Part shown: positions 12,101-23,066 of the stretch, one piece after another
Layout of the letters: each line of letters starts with the position of its first letter
Numbering within the stretch: position 1 is the stretch's first letter
DNA from: Forficula auricularia
Lineage: Eukaryota; Arthropoda; Insecta; Dermaptera; Forficulidae
Assembly (NCBI GenBank): GCA_024734495.1
Contig: JALMQS010000128.1
Span: 26,266,711-26,330,710, forward strand
DNA: 64,000 bases
Direction: 5' to 3'
Program-made: the position numbers and the translations under genes
The notes under the pieces: model-generated
Told to the model about the DNA's origin: nothing
The model's database searches: none
Seen by the model: the letters and a program-made list of their open reading frames with translations, nothing else

Positions 12101-12700
12101 TTTTATAAATTTCCCTTTATAATGTACTTTACCTGAAATTTCTATGATAAAATATACAAGCTCGGACAATGTTGCCAGATTTGTCAAACGAGCGATTGGT
12201 TAGAAGTCCTATATAAACAGAAAAAAGTTTTGGACTTATGAATTTGAATCCTTATTGACTGTTCTATATACTCTAGCTTTAACTTTTTGCTAGTATTGTC
12301 TCGAAACAACTACCTTAAAAGTTCATTTCACTCTGACAGTTCTAAGGAGTATAGTATCCGATACTCATAAGATAATATAGAAACTGAGTTTAGAAAAATA
12401 AAACGGGTTTTTATTAAATCAATTCTACAGTGTTTTGTTTCTTGTTAAGTGTCTTGTAGTTTATAGGAAATTCATTCATTCTATATAAAACACAAGAGAA
12501 GAAGGTTGGGCTCATTTAGGATAATCTTTAGTTGAAATTGTAATGATGTTGTTCATTTTTTTCAATTCGGACAGAGCCTTTGTTGTAAATAACATTTTTT
12601 CTAATGTTTTCCTAAATCTAATTCTTAAGTCATTTTCAATTAAATTTTTAATTTTCCCTTTGGTGGTCTCAACAAAGATTAATTTTTCTAAAGATAAAAA
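9110..12700. other. AT-rich stretch, no gene seen
   Basis: About 3.6 kb of AT-rich sequence with no convincing coding frame. A degenerate hammerhead-like string lies on the plus strand at 9531-9562: CTGACGA, a GAG/CTC hairpin, then GAAATATATG. The rest holds only homopolymer runs. It is compatible with intron or intergenic DNA. Confidence 0.6.
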
Positions 12701-12710
12701 ATCACTAGGG

Positions 12711-12934
12711 GGAGTCGGGTTAGCCGAGCCGGCTAACCCGCTGGCCCCGCTTCGGCATCGATCGATGATGACGATGTTGGAGCGGAAGGCCGGGGTTCGA
12801 TCCTGGCTGGCATATAAAAATTTCTACCGGCTAAAACTCGGCTCCCTCACTAACCCTACCAACACTTTACTGATGTGCTGTCTAAATGGGCTTTGTTCCC
12901 AGTGACAATAAATAAATAAAAAAAAAAAAAAAAG
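12711..12934 (+). mobile_element. tRNA-derived SINE with target-site duplication
   Basis: A GC-rich head carries an A-box-like 'TTAGCCGAGCCGG' and a B-box 'GGTTCGATCC' (about 12,794-12,803), the internal Pol III promoter of tRNA-derived SINEs. A body of about 110 bp follows, then an A-rich tail ending near 12,934. The flanks 'AAATCACTAGGG' (12,699-12,710) and 'AAATCACTGGGT' (from 12,935) form a near-identical TSD, so the boundaries are well supported. An open frame across this region is incidental. Confidence 0.85.
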
Positions 12935-12949
12935 AAATCACTGGGTGGT

Positions 12950-14520
12950 ATAGATCTTTTAATTCATACTATAGTTGGCGGACCACTATTAGTTCTCAAA
13001 GTGGCTAATATGATTAGATCGATCGATTTTCAATCTTTGACTCGAGATGTCAGATCCCATTCTATTTACAATATTTTCATGTTATATCTTCGAAAATAAC
13101 AAGTTTGTTGAGTATAGAAAGTTAAATTAATTCTGAAACCGTAGATCTCATTCAATTTTACAATTTTGTAATCTAACACTTTTTGCTTGCTTGTGCTTCT
13201 TGTATCCAAATCGACTAATTGATGAAACCTTAAGTTTTAATTTAATAGTTATACACTATAGAATCTCTTTATGTTTCTGCCTTTTGTTTTTGATGACAAA
13301 CCCGACCTCACTTTTAAGCCTTTAAGTGAATTTTTATTTAAGAGTCTTAAATTTATTTTCTTTTTTTCATTCGAGGGTTTGTGATACCTAAATGGAAGGT
13401 CAAAAGCTCGAATCCTAAGATCTGGACCCTGGGGAATCAACGAGAGTAAAATTCTATGTTCTCTCCCCTAAGCATTTAAAAGCTCTCATTTAAAACAACA
13501 ACGTTAATATTTCATGAGATCTTAGTACTAAATCCCTAATTCCATATCTCGTTTCAGAGACCTTCATTCCTTTCTCTTAAAAATAATAGGTCTAATAAAA
13601 ATAGAAAACTTTGTATCGGATTACTTATTTGATTCGAGTAGGTATTTATTCAATTAGAATAATAAAATAATAAAAAATGTTGATTTGATGAAAGAAAGAA
13701 ACCCCAAAAATATCGATTTTACTTTTGATTTTTGATCTGATAAAAATTTAAAAATATTACAACACATTTTAATTATAAACATTCAACTGAGACCTAATTA
13801 ATTTCTTTTGATTGACAAAAAACTTTTAAAATTTTAGTTTCTTCAAGACCTTCATAGATTGAGTATTTGATCATTTTTATAGTGCCTAAAGGCGAAACCT
13901 TAAGCGGGCGTGCAAGATTAAGGGAATGAAAATTTGCACCATAACTATATATTATACATATACAATATACATATCTACATATTAAGGATACAAGAGAAGA
14001 AAGGGAAACAAATCGAATTGTGAGTGCATTAAGTATAACATATTTCGAAATGAAAGAAGAAATACTGCCATTCTTGCGAGAAAACTTGCCTCGCCCGTTA
14101 GAACTAATAAGATGAGAGACACTAATTTCCCTAAGGATTTTGGCTTTTCTCAAAGATATGACAATATTTAAATGTAGTGAAATTGCAGTTTCAAGGAAAA
14201 ACGAATTCTGTTTTCAAAATGATAGTTTCAAAAAGAAGAGAAATTTATTAATTTAAACTGACTTTTCAAAAGAATGACATGTTTCATTTACCTCACTGTT
14301 AACAACTCTATGAAAAAGAGAAAACCAACTTCACGAGATTCGCAGATCACAATAAAAACTAGTTGCTTAGTTTGATCTCATTTTTCAAGATTTTCTAGAA
14401 ATTATGTCTTATCAAACAACGATGATTCTAAAAAGTGACGTTTCGATATTTTACCTGACTTCACTATTACTTCTAGGGCATTTTAACTACTAGCAGAGAA
14501 TGATGAAAATAAATGTATTA
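12950..14520. other. AT-rich stretch, no gene seen
   Basis: No repeat boundary or convincing coding region is recognised. A 119-codon minus-strand frame (13,794-14,153) has no recognisable domain and a composition like translated AT-rich DNA, so I do not call it a gene. Confidence 0.55.
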
Positions 14521-14526
14521 TTGCTA

Positions 14527-14803
14527 AAGATAAGAGTAAATAAATATTATATTTAATATTGATTTACTATGAGTTAAGGATTCTAGGTCACTTATTTCAC
14601 ATAAAAATTAAAAAATTAAAAGATATAAAATTTTTTTTCTTTTTCAATATATATATATTTCGGGATATCAACCCATCTTCAGGAAGTACAGAAAGTAACT
14701 AATCATTAACTCATAGTAAATCAATACCAAACATAACATTTATTAACTCTTATCTTTATTAAAGATGTTTCACCTTGCACCAACACCACAATCTCTACTA
14801 ATT
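14527..14803 (-). mobile_element. Family C palindromic element with hammerhead-like core
   Basis: The ends 'AAGATAAGAGTAAATAAATA' (14,527) and the inverted 'ATTTATTAACTCTTATCTTT' (about 14,739) flank a unit with inverted 'TTTACTATGAGTTAA' / 'TTAACTCATAGTAAA'. Between them the minus strand reads CTGAAGA, a GGG/CCC hairpin, then CGAAATATATAT (about 14,655-14,685), a hammerhead-like order. The tail 'CACCACAATCTCTACTAATTA' is shared with copies at 17.3 and 60.7 kb. Confidence 0.55.
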
Positions 14804-15229
14804 ATGTATTATTGCTATCGAAATTAGTACTTGTCAAAATAATAATTGATTTATATTATGTAATGCCAGTGTAATATTATCCAAATTTAAATTTTTTACG
14901 CATATATAATATACTATATATTTATATAGATTATGACAGTGATTTCAATGATCAAAAAAACCAAATATTATAATTATCAATTCTGTTTAGATTTTTTTTA
15001 GCATGCTTAACAATAATACAGAATAGGCAATACATTTCTTTTGTATGAAACACAAATAAAATTGAATTAAATTATCCGATGAAAAACTCATCTAGTCTAA
15101 ACGTATAGATAAATTGATTTCGCTCTGTTCAATTGGTATTTGGAAGAAAAATACCATCTGTCGTGTTTAAGCAATTCCCGCTTTGTCTATTCCTTTTTTC
15201 TTTCATCCATCGTGTGAAAAGACGAAGCA

Positions 15230-15720
15230 CAACCTAATCGACACGTTGTACCAACTTAACGGGCGCCAATTCCCCTTCCTTTACGAATGATTGCAAGTCA
15301 AGATTTGATCCCCTCCTTTTTTCTGTCGTCTTTTTCATCTGGTACCAGGCCTTCCAACACTGAAGAAAGCGATGGCACAAAAGGGCCAACAACCTCCACA
15401 TCCCACCTCTGCAGACTCGTTCCATTGTGTAAGGGGGAAAACTTGTCTGGATCCCGTGGGATTTACGCCCGGGAATGGCCCGAGGGTTCCTGGCACCCTC
15501 TCTGGCTCACATAAACGATAACCTAGTTCTCTGGGGTAAAAAGTGGCCTTTCCCTAATGGTACAGGGAAGGTAGACAGGGCTTTTCGCAGCCACTCTTTT
15601 TGGCGCATGTTGGCGATGGCGATCGTTAAACCTCGACTAGAAGATGATAAAAAATTGCTTCCAACTTTAGCTGCCTTGAAAGCTTCAAAAGAAAGTTTAA
15701 AAAAGCACGGATAATACTTA
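15230..15720. other. GC-richer block with an unassigned short frame
   Basis: This is the most GC-rich 400 bp of the first 20 kb. On the plus strand, frame 15,475-15,714 stays open for 79 codons and ends in a charged stretch (KPRLEDDKKLL, then ASKESLKKHG). I recognise no family, see no clear splice sites, and cannot tell a pseudogene or exon from a conserved non-coding block. Confidence 0.25.
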
Positions 15721-15923
15721 AAGTTTTTTCTCTTATGGTCTTCAATGTATTTATGATGAAATGTATATACAGACAACCCGAAAGAGATCTTTGGAATGGA
15801 ATTCAATTTTTCTAGATCTGTTTCGTAATGTCTTCATTATAACAATGTCTCAAGTTCTATATTGGATTTATTAACGTATTTTTGTTAAGGGAGAATGGTG
15901 TGCGTTCTTGGTGAAACATTTCA

Positions 15924-16346
15924 AATAAAGTAAAGAAAATAAAAAAAAAAAATTTAGAAACTTTTTAAAATTTAAAATATAAAATACTAGGTAGGTTTCA
16001 CATAAATAAAAGATCAGATGCTTGTTTAGCATGACTCTATAAATATCTCGGGGTAAAAGCCCATATTCAGCTGTTCACAAAGGACACTGAATACAAAAAT
16101 ACAAAAATGTTTTAGAAGTAAATTTCTTAATTTTAAATATAAAAAACCCTCTCTCCCTGCTTCCCTTTTTGTTAATATTAAGAAATTTACTTCTAGAACA
16201 TTTTTGAATTCTTATACCCCGAAATATATATAGAGTCGTGCTAAACAAGCATTTGATCTTTTATTTATGTGAAACCTACCTAGTATTTTATATTTTAAAT
16301 TGTATAAAGTTTCTAAAATTTTTGTTTTAAATTTTCTTTATTTTAT
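15924..16346. repeat. ~420-bp palindrome with hammerhead-like arms
   Basis: Arms of about 200 bp are reverse complements, sharing 'TACTAGGTAGGTTTCACATA' and its complement, and 'AGAAGTAAATTTCTTAA' nearer the centre. Each arm contains a CCCCGAAATATATA or CCCCGAGATATTTATA string. The left arm, read on the minus strand, has CTGAATA before the hairpin, which departs from CUGANGA at G8. It resembles family C in layout but not in flanking sequence. Confidence 0.6.
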
Positions 16347-17317
16347 TAACTTATTGTTTTTGGAGTCTTTTATTTATTAAACTATTTAATAACATAAAAG
16401 TATTGTTAAGCATGTTGATATATTTTCTTGTCTCATTTATCGACTTCTGATTAATAATACTTTTTTTATGTATATTAATGAGGTTTGCATAATAGGTTGG
16501 CAAAACTTGTTGGTTACATAAATAATTAAATAAGATTATTAAATAAATAAAAAAATAATAATAAATAAAATAGAAAAACTACAAATTTTGTCAACATAGT
16601 TCATTTGTCCATTTCACCATTAAAAACAATGTGTTAATGAACATATTATCAAACCGAAATAAAAGAGAAATATATTTCAATATCTTTTTAGTGAGCGAGA
16701 AGAGATATTAGAGCTGTTATTTTTATATCCGTATTGATCGAATCTAAAAAAAGAAATGAAACTTTTTAACAGATCATAAAAGGGAACAAGATAAATAGTT
16801 TATAAAGTTATATCTTATAACTTTTATAACTTACAAATAAATTCGCTTACTAATTCGTTTTATTATTTTCAACAAAAGACAATTTTATGTTCTTGTAAAT
16901 TTTTCATTTCTAAATATAAAAAACAAAATCGAGTAGAAATATCAAATTGGTCAATTGGCAGTGGAATAGATGTAGGATCCAAAGATAAAGTGGGAAAATT
17001 TTACCGCAATGCGTAAGTTAAATGGTAGAAAATTAAATATCATATTTATCGGCGTCCAGAGTTCTCTTCAGAGAAAATTATAACAATCAGCGAGGTTGTT
17101 GCCTTTACTTATTTTAAAGTGATAAGGATACAAAAATATTTTGAATCTATTGATAAACCTGAAGTAATTTAGGCCACCTATACACGTGTCTAGAATATGA
17201 TTTAAATTTTGGAAAATTACAGCTTACCTAGGAAAAACATGTTTTGTAGTCCCAAAAGTCCCAAAAGTATCAAACTGTGAGAACTAAATAAAATTTTGTA
17301 TAACTCTAAGATATGAG

Positions 17318-17533
17318 TTAAGTGTTACTTTCTGTACTTCCTGAAGATGAGTTGATTTCCCGAAATATATTGGTATATTGAAAAAGAAAAAAAATTTTTA
17401 CATCTTTTAATTTTTTAATTTTAATGTGAAATAAGTGACCTAGAATCCTTAACTCATAGTAAATCAATATTAAATATAATATTTATTTACTCTTATCTTT
17501 ACGAAACACCAACACCACAATCTCTACTAATTA
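17318..17533 (+). mobile_element. Family C element, second copy
   Basis: This is a reverse-oriented copy of the unit at 14.5 kb. It runs 'TTTCTGTACTTCCTGAAGA', a degenerate hairpin (TGAGTTGATTTCCC), GAAATATATTGG, then 'CTTAACTCATAGTAAATCAA', 'TTATTTACTCTTATCTT' and the shared tail 'CACCACAATCTCTACTAATTA'. Together with the 14.5 kb copy it gives an inverted pair about 2.8 kb apart. Confidence 0.55.
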
Positions 17534-17539
17534 ACAACT

Positions 17540-18660
17540 CTAAGACATTAGGACTTGACAAAATTTATAATTGATTTAATCATAGAGGGCAGAGGACTAT
17601 AATCCAAAGTAGCAAGAGACAGACTGTTCAACAAATCAATTTCAGATCATACAAACGAATGTAAACCGATATTTTTCAAGAACTCATGAGAAATAACAGA
17701 ATAATGAAGTGAAAATTTTTAGAATACTAAGTCACAGATCAATGAATTTGAAATTTAAGCTAGATATCAACTAAAAAAATTTAAGCAAACTTTTGGTTGA
17801 CATCGGATAACCGGAAGTACTCCATTACCTTTGTTGTTTTAGGTTTCGCATGAACTAATTTAAAAGGGATAGAAGGGGATGCTATAAGTGAATTTTATGA
17901 CATCCACACAATATATTTTATTTTAATAATATATTAGTCTAGGAAACTAAGCATAATGATAAACTGTATAACGGTGGCTGGCTCTTTGTGGAGTCAAGTG
18001 CGGCTCCCATTAAAATTAAAATTTTATTTTTGTAATGTATATCAAAGCGGAAAAGTTATATGAATATAAAAAAATTAAACAATTACAAGGAAAATTCAAA
18101 TATAGGTTTGAAGATTTGAAAAGTTTGAAATCTATATTTGTATTTTTTGTGAACCCATTTATTTGTAACATTAAATGGAGATGGAATTTTCAATTTCTGA
18201 AATAATACTTAATGAAAAAGCGATTGGAGAATTGGACTTATTAGAGATGGAGGGGGATCAGGCATTGCAAATGCTGAATACAGCTTCTTCTATGATTGTA
18301 TTTTGGAAACTCGTGTCCAAACTTAAAGAAAGCTGCTTGTTGTCTATTTTACATTTTTAGTACAACATATTCCTGTGAATATTTGTACTCCACATTGAAG
18401 TTTGTGAAGTCGAAGCATCGTTCACAATCAACATCTTACAATTTTTTTTAAAATTTGATTAAAGATTGTCGTATAGCCATCGTCTTTGTATGCTAGACTG
18501 ATTAAAAAGATTCAAGCGACGCCTGCCGATTGGTAGGCTATGCATTCAAATAGAGCGCTCTGAGTGGCTGGCTGCATCTGCAGGGGTAGATGTTGAAAAT
18601 CTTCATTGTATTTGAAAATGAATAAAATTTTAAATTTTATGTTTATTATACTTTTTATTA
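17540..18660. other. Stretch without recognised genes; hAT scrap
   Basis: No gene is recognised. At about 17,963-18,003 'GTGGCTGGCTCTTTGTGG' and 'AGTGCGGCTCCC' resemble the hAT-like element at 3.6-4.5 kb. A small hairpin 'GCCTGCCGATTGGTAGGC' lies near 18,522. A 61-codon frame at 18,175 has no recognisable domain. Confidence 0.45.
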
Positions 18661-18664
18661 ATAA

Positions 18665-19010
18665 AATTACTTTTTAAACCCTCTCTTGAAAGGGAGATCG
18701 ATTCAAAAGGGGGACCCTTATCAAAATAATTGAGAAGTTCTAAAGAAAATAAAATCTTAATTTAAAAAAAAAAACTAAACTTTAAATAGTAAAACTTATA
18801 AAGAGTTCAAAATATATACTTTCTTTTGAATATCTCGAAAAAAAATAATTTTTGAACACTTTCTTAAAAGGGACATTGTTGCAAAGAGGGGACCCATATC
18901 AACTTAAGTGAGAATTTCTAGGGATAATAAAATATAAAATATTAATTGATCCAATGGGGAGACCCTTATCAAGGTAATTGAGAATTTCTAGAGATAATAA
19001 AATATTAGGT
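18665..19010. repeat. Diverged direct repeats
   Basis: At least three related units contain 'GGGACCC(T/A)TATCAA', 'ATTGAGAA(G/T)TTCTA' and 'AATAAAAT', near 18,700, 18,890 and 18,955. They appear to be a decayed tandem duplication. No coding content. Confidence 0.5.
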
Positions 19011-19013
19011 TGG

Positions 19014-19320
19014 TGCATAATTATCAGGCGTTTATATTGGCACATTTTTCGTTAGTGATAATTGTTGTTGATTATTTTTTTTAATAAAAATAATCTTCTC
19101 TATTTCTTTAAGAAAATGTGTGTCGAAAATCATATTCATATTATGTACCACTACGAGAAAGGATGGAATGCAGCACAGTCATTTCGCGATCTCAACAAAC
19201 TTATTGCATAATTGACGATAAGATTGAAAATCAAATGAAAATCAAATACTTAAATAAGGCATTTCCTACTAAATATAAAAACCACATAGTGGAAATGAAT
19301 CTTTAGTTTTTCACAATTAT
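19014..19320 (+). mobile_element. mariner element, 5' fragment
   Basis: The left end 'TTAGGTTGGTGCATAATTAT' matches the mariner TIR pattern (TTAGGTTGGTGC...), preceded by TA as expected for mariner targets. A transposase start follows at 19,116. No right TIR is recognised, so the element is truncated or deleted. Confidence 0.75.
19116..19211 (+). pseudogene. mariner transposase N-terminus, truncated
   Basis: From the ATG at 19,116 the frame gives a 31-residue peptide containing MYHYEKGWNAAQSFRDLN, the helix-turn-helix start of a mariner transposase, and then meets TAA. A complete mariner transposase is around 340-350 residues, so nearly all of the DDD/E catalytic domain is missing here. The following sequence shows no continuation that I recognise. 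Non-functional remnant. Confidence 0.75.
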
Positions 19321-20284
19321 AGAATAAATAAAAAGAAAGATTAAAAATATTTTCTATTGGAAGGTGATTTATCAAATGAAATTTAATAGTCTTCTAATAT
19401 TATATTATAAAACATCGAAGTTTCTAAGAAAATTTACCAATGAAAAGGGGAAGGGGGTCCAATCTCTTTGAAACTTTTTCTTTTTATAAGAATTTCTTTA
19501 ACATGATATTAAATGACATGATCAAGTTTTTGGCTTTTCTATGAAACGTTCAATCAAGTTATTAGTTCTTCCCCCTTTTAGGTAGAAAAGCTTTGCTTGC
19601 CGCCTTCAATGCGGAAATCTGAAGTCTTAGAAATCGCGAATCCATCTGTGAATGAAGTCAGGCAACGGACCGAATCGGTAAAATGAAAGGAATCAATGAA
19701 ATGCCACTCTTTGACACGGTCTAGGAGGACCAAATTAAATATGCCGATTTCATCAAAGGATATAGAGATATAGAAAAGGTGCTTTGAAATGGTTAAAAAT
19801 AATGGATTAAGATATTTTAAGAAGTATTTAATTAGAAATGATGGAATCACTTCATTTGGGTGTTTATAAAAAATTATACATTTTGATGTGCTATTTTTCT
19901 TCTTGTGTAAGGGTTGGTAAACTGAGTCTCGTGAGTCACATTTGGGTTTCTTTTGTACTTATACGTGTCTCTGAATAAATTCGAAAGTAAAATGAAAATA
20001 AAAATATGATATTTTAAATTGGATCATTTTTTGAAAAAAATTGTATAAGTTTTCTCATTATCTTAAATCTACAATTATTATTTATGCGAAAAATCGTTTT
20101 CTAACGTGAATTTCATTAAATTAAATTCATTTTATTAATACGAAGTAGAAAACATTTTCACAGGGTGTTGGATAAATTTTACCTATAGATAATTAATTAC
20201 ATTAGTGTTCACTTGGTGTTTACTTAGAAACAAAAAGTGTTTCCCAAGACCTCCAACTTCTTACCACCAAAATATTCTAGAATA

Positions 20285-20640
20285 AATTAATTTTTACTTT
20301 ATCCAATGCAAAGCATGGGTAAAGTATTGTAATCGCTCTCGGGGCAAGCGTGGCTTCAAAGGGTCCTCAGGTAAAGACTACGGAACCCATGGACTCAATT
20401 AAAGTCACAAATTGTAGTATTCAATTAGGTTGAATTTTAGCACGTGATGGTTTTGCCAAAAATTACAAGGGGTCTCGTCGAGAGGCCAAAAAGTGCGATT
20501 TTTTCATTTAGTGCGTGCGGGTGGATGTATGTATGGATGTATGTATGGATGGATGTATGTCTGTTATGGCTTTTTTGGCCCACGATTTTTTCCACACCGT
20601 TGCACCGATTGAAATGAAATTGAAAACCTACCATTAGTTT
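20285..20640. mobile_element. Interspersed repeat end with simple repeat
   Basis: 'ACTTTATCCAATGCAAAGCA' plus 'GGGTAAAGTATTGTAATCG' recurs in inverted form at about 44,515-44,565 ('CGATTACAATACTTGACC', 'GTGGTAAAGTAAAG'). This marks both as ends of one dispersed family. A (GGATGTAT)n-type simple repeat occupies about 20,518-20,565. No coding region is recognised. Confidence 0.5.
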
Positions 20641-21030
20641 AACAAAATGAAGAGCTGATTAGTTTTTGGCACATATCGGCCCACAAACATTAGTACTTTA
20701 TTTCAGTACTTTTTTAGTTTTTTCTAAATATCTTGAAAATGACCTAACCAATTTTGATGAAATTTAATATACTAATTAAGTACCTTGGGGACCACAAAAA
20801 AGGTTAAATAAAGTTTTTAGTAAAATTATATTTTAAAGTACTTTACTCTAGAGTAAAATGGTACTTTTTTTAATTTTTTTTATTCTTTAAAATTTATTCA
20901 TTTGAAAGTTTTAATATAGCTCATTTAGCCTTGCTTAAGTAAGAATGGATAGGCTTCTCTCTGTGAAATGCTAAAAATTTGGGAGGAATTTTTATGAGTA
21001 ACTATAGCAACTGCGTTGTTTTCTTATCCG

Positions 21031-22690
21031 TTACCTTTGCTGAAGACAGAGAAATCGATTTTAAACCAAAAATAGCGATTGATTCTCATCTAGTACTTGA
21101 GGAATAATCATACTATATTGGATTTTTGACGTTTCGGTTTTTATTAGTAACCATTGCTGAAGACATAGAGAAATCGACTTTAAACCAAAAATAGCGATTG
21201 ATTCTCATCTAGTACTTGAGGAATAATCATTCTATATTGGTTTTTTGACGTTTCGGTTTTTATTAGTAACCATTGCTGAAGACATGGAGGAATCGACTTA
21301 AAATAAAAAATAGCGATTGATTCTCATCTAATACTTGAGGAATAATCATTCTATATTGGATTTTTGACGTTTCGGTTTTTATTAGTAACCATTGCTGAAG
21401 ACATAGAGAAATCGACTTTAAACCAAAAATAGCGATTGATTCTCATCTAGTATATGAAGAATAATCATTCTATATTGGATTTTTGACGTTTCGGTTTTTA
21501 TTAGTAATCATTGCTGAAGACATAGAGAAATCGACTTTAAACCAAAAATAGCGATTGATTCTCNNNNNNNNNNNNNNNNNNNNNNNNNNNNNNNNNNNNN
21601 NNNNNNNNNNNNNNNNNNNNNNNNNNNNNNNNNNNNNNNNNNNNNNNNNNNNNNNNNNNNNNNTACTTGAGGAATAATCATTCTATATTGGATTTTTGAC
21701 GTTTCGGTTTTTATTGGTAACCATTGCTGAAGACATAGAGAAATCGACTTTAAACCAAAAATAGCGATTGTTTCTCATCTAGTACTTGAGGAATAATCAT
21801 TCTATATTGGATTTTTGACGTTTCGGTTTTTATTAGTAACCATTGCTGAAGACATGGAGGAATCGACTTTAAACCAAAAATAGCGATTGATTCTCATCTA
21901 GTATTTGAGGAATAATCATTCTATATTGGATTTTTGACGTTTCGGTTTTTATTAGTAACCATTGCTGAAGACATAGAGAAATCGACTTTAAACCAAAAAT
22001 AGCGATTGATTCTCATCTAGTACTTGAGGAATAATCATTCTGTATTGGATTTTTGACGTTTCGGTTTTTATTAGTAACCATTGCTGAAGACATGGAGGAA
22101 TCGACTTAAAATAAAAAATAGCGATTGATTCTCATCTAATACTTGAGGAATAATCATTCTATATTGGATTTTTGACGTTTCGGTTTTTATTAGTAACCAT
22201 TGCTGAAGACATAGAGGAATCGACTTAAAGTCAAAAATAGCGATTGATTCTCATCTAGTACTTGAGGAATAATCATTCTATATTGGATTTTTGACGTTTC
22301 GGTTTTTATTGGTAACCATTGCTGAAGACATAGAGGAATCGACTTAAAATCAAAAATAGCGATTGATTCTCATCTAATACTTGATGAATAACAATTCTAC
22401 ATTAGGTATTTGACGTTTCGATTATTATTGATAACCATTGCTGAAGACATGGAGGAATCGACTTAAAATCAAAAATAACGATCGATTCTTATCTAATACT
22501 AGAGGAATAACCTTATTGCATTCCATTTTTGATGTTTTGACTATTAATGGAAACCTCTACTGAAAATGTAGAAGAATCGACTTAAAATCAAAAAGACTAA
22601 ATTCTTTTTTGGTAAACAACTCAAGCTTGAAAAGCGCGAAATGTCAAAAATCCAATGTGGAATGGTTATTCCTCGACTCTTAAATGAGAA
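21031..22690. repeat. 119-bp tandem satellite, interrupted by assembly gap
   Basis: About a dozen head-to-tail units recur every 119 bp (for example unit starts at 21,094, 21,213 and 21,332). Each carries 'TTGAGGAATAATCATTCTA', 'GACGTTTCGGTTTTTATTAG' and 'CCATTGCTGAAGACAT'. Units are nearly identical in the centre and decay towards 22,400-22,600. The last 60 bp (about 22,630-22,690) is an inverted partial unit. Alternating variants (AGAGAAATCGACTTT versus GGAGGAATCGACTTA) suggest higher-order structure. Copy number is uncertain because of the gap. Confidence 0.9.
21564..21663. other. Assembly gap (100 N)
   Basis: Exactly 100 undetermined bases lie inside the satellite. A round-number gap usually means unknown length, so the true array may be much longer. 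Confidence 0.98.
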
Positions 22691-23066
22691 TTATTTTTGA
22701 ATTAATGTCAATATGAACTACAAATTGCAAGTGATATCTGATTAATAATAAAGGAACAAACATATTAATATTTCAAATGAATTTGGATAAAGTTTAGCAA
22801 CGATCCGTTGCAGTTTATTTAGTTTTTGAACAATTATACGTGATGCGCTGAAATTTAGCAACGTTTTTATTTATTAACATCCATTTTTAGGACTAGTTTT
22901 GGAGAGAACTTACTAAATTTTGACTTATTCTCTTTGTTGGCTAATATTTATTTGAGATTTTTAAATCTTTATGTTTTTACTTAAGTAGATACAAAATTAA
23001 AATTATACGCCTAATTTCACCCATGACTGTGTAATATTTCGAAAGATGAGAGCCATCGTTTAGTCC

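Noticed and set aside
12543..12905. 120-codon plus-strand frame
   Set aside because: Its second half is the tRNA-derived SINE head and the first half is AT-rich noise. No protein family is recognised.
13794..14153. 119-codon minus-strand frame
   Set aside because: No recognisable domain and no codon or GC signal like that of VAChT.
19578..19850. 90-codon minus-strand frame considered as a ChAT exon
   Set aside because: None of the ChAT motifs I know appear, and flanking splice sites are not convincing.
21031..22690. Regular repeats resembling a CRISPR array
   Set aside because: The whole 119-bp unit repeats with no unique spacers, in a eukaryotic genome. It is a tandem satellite.
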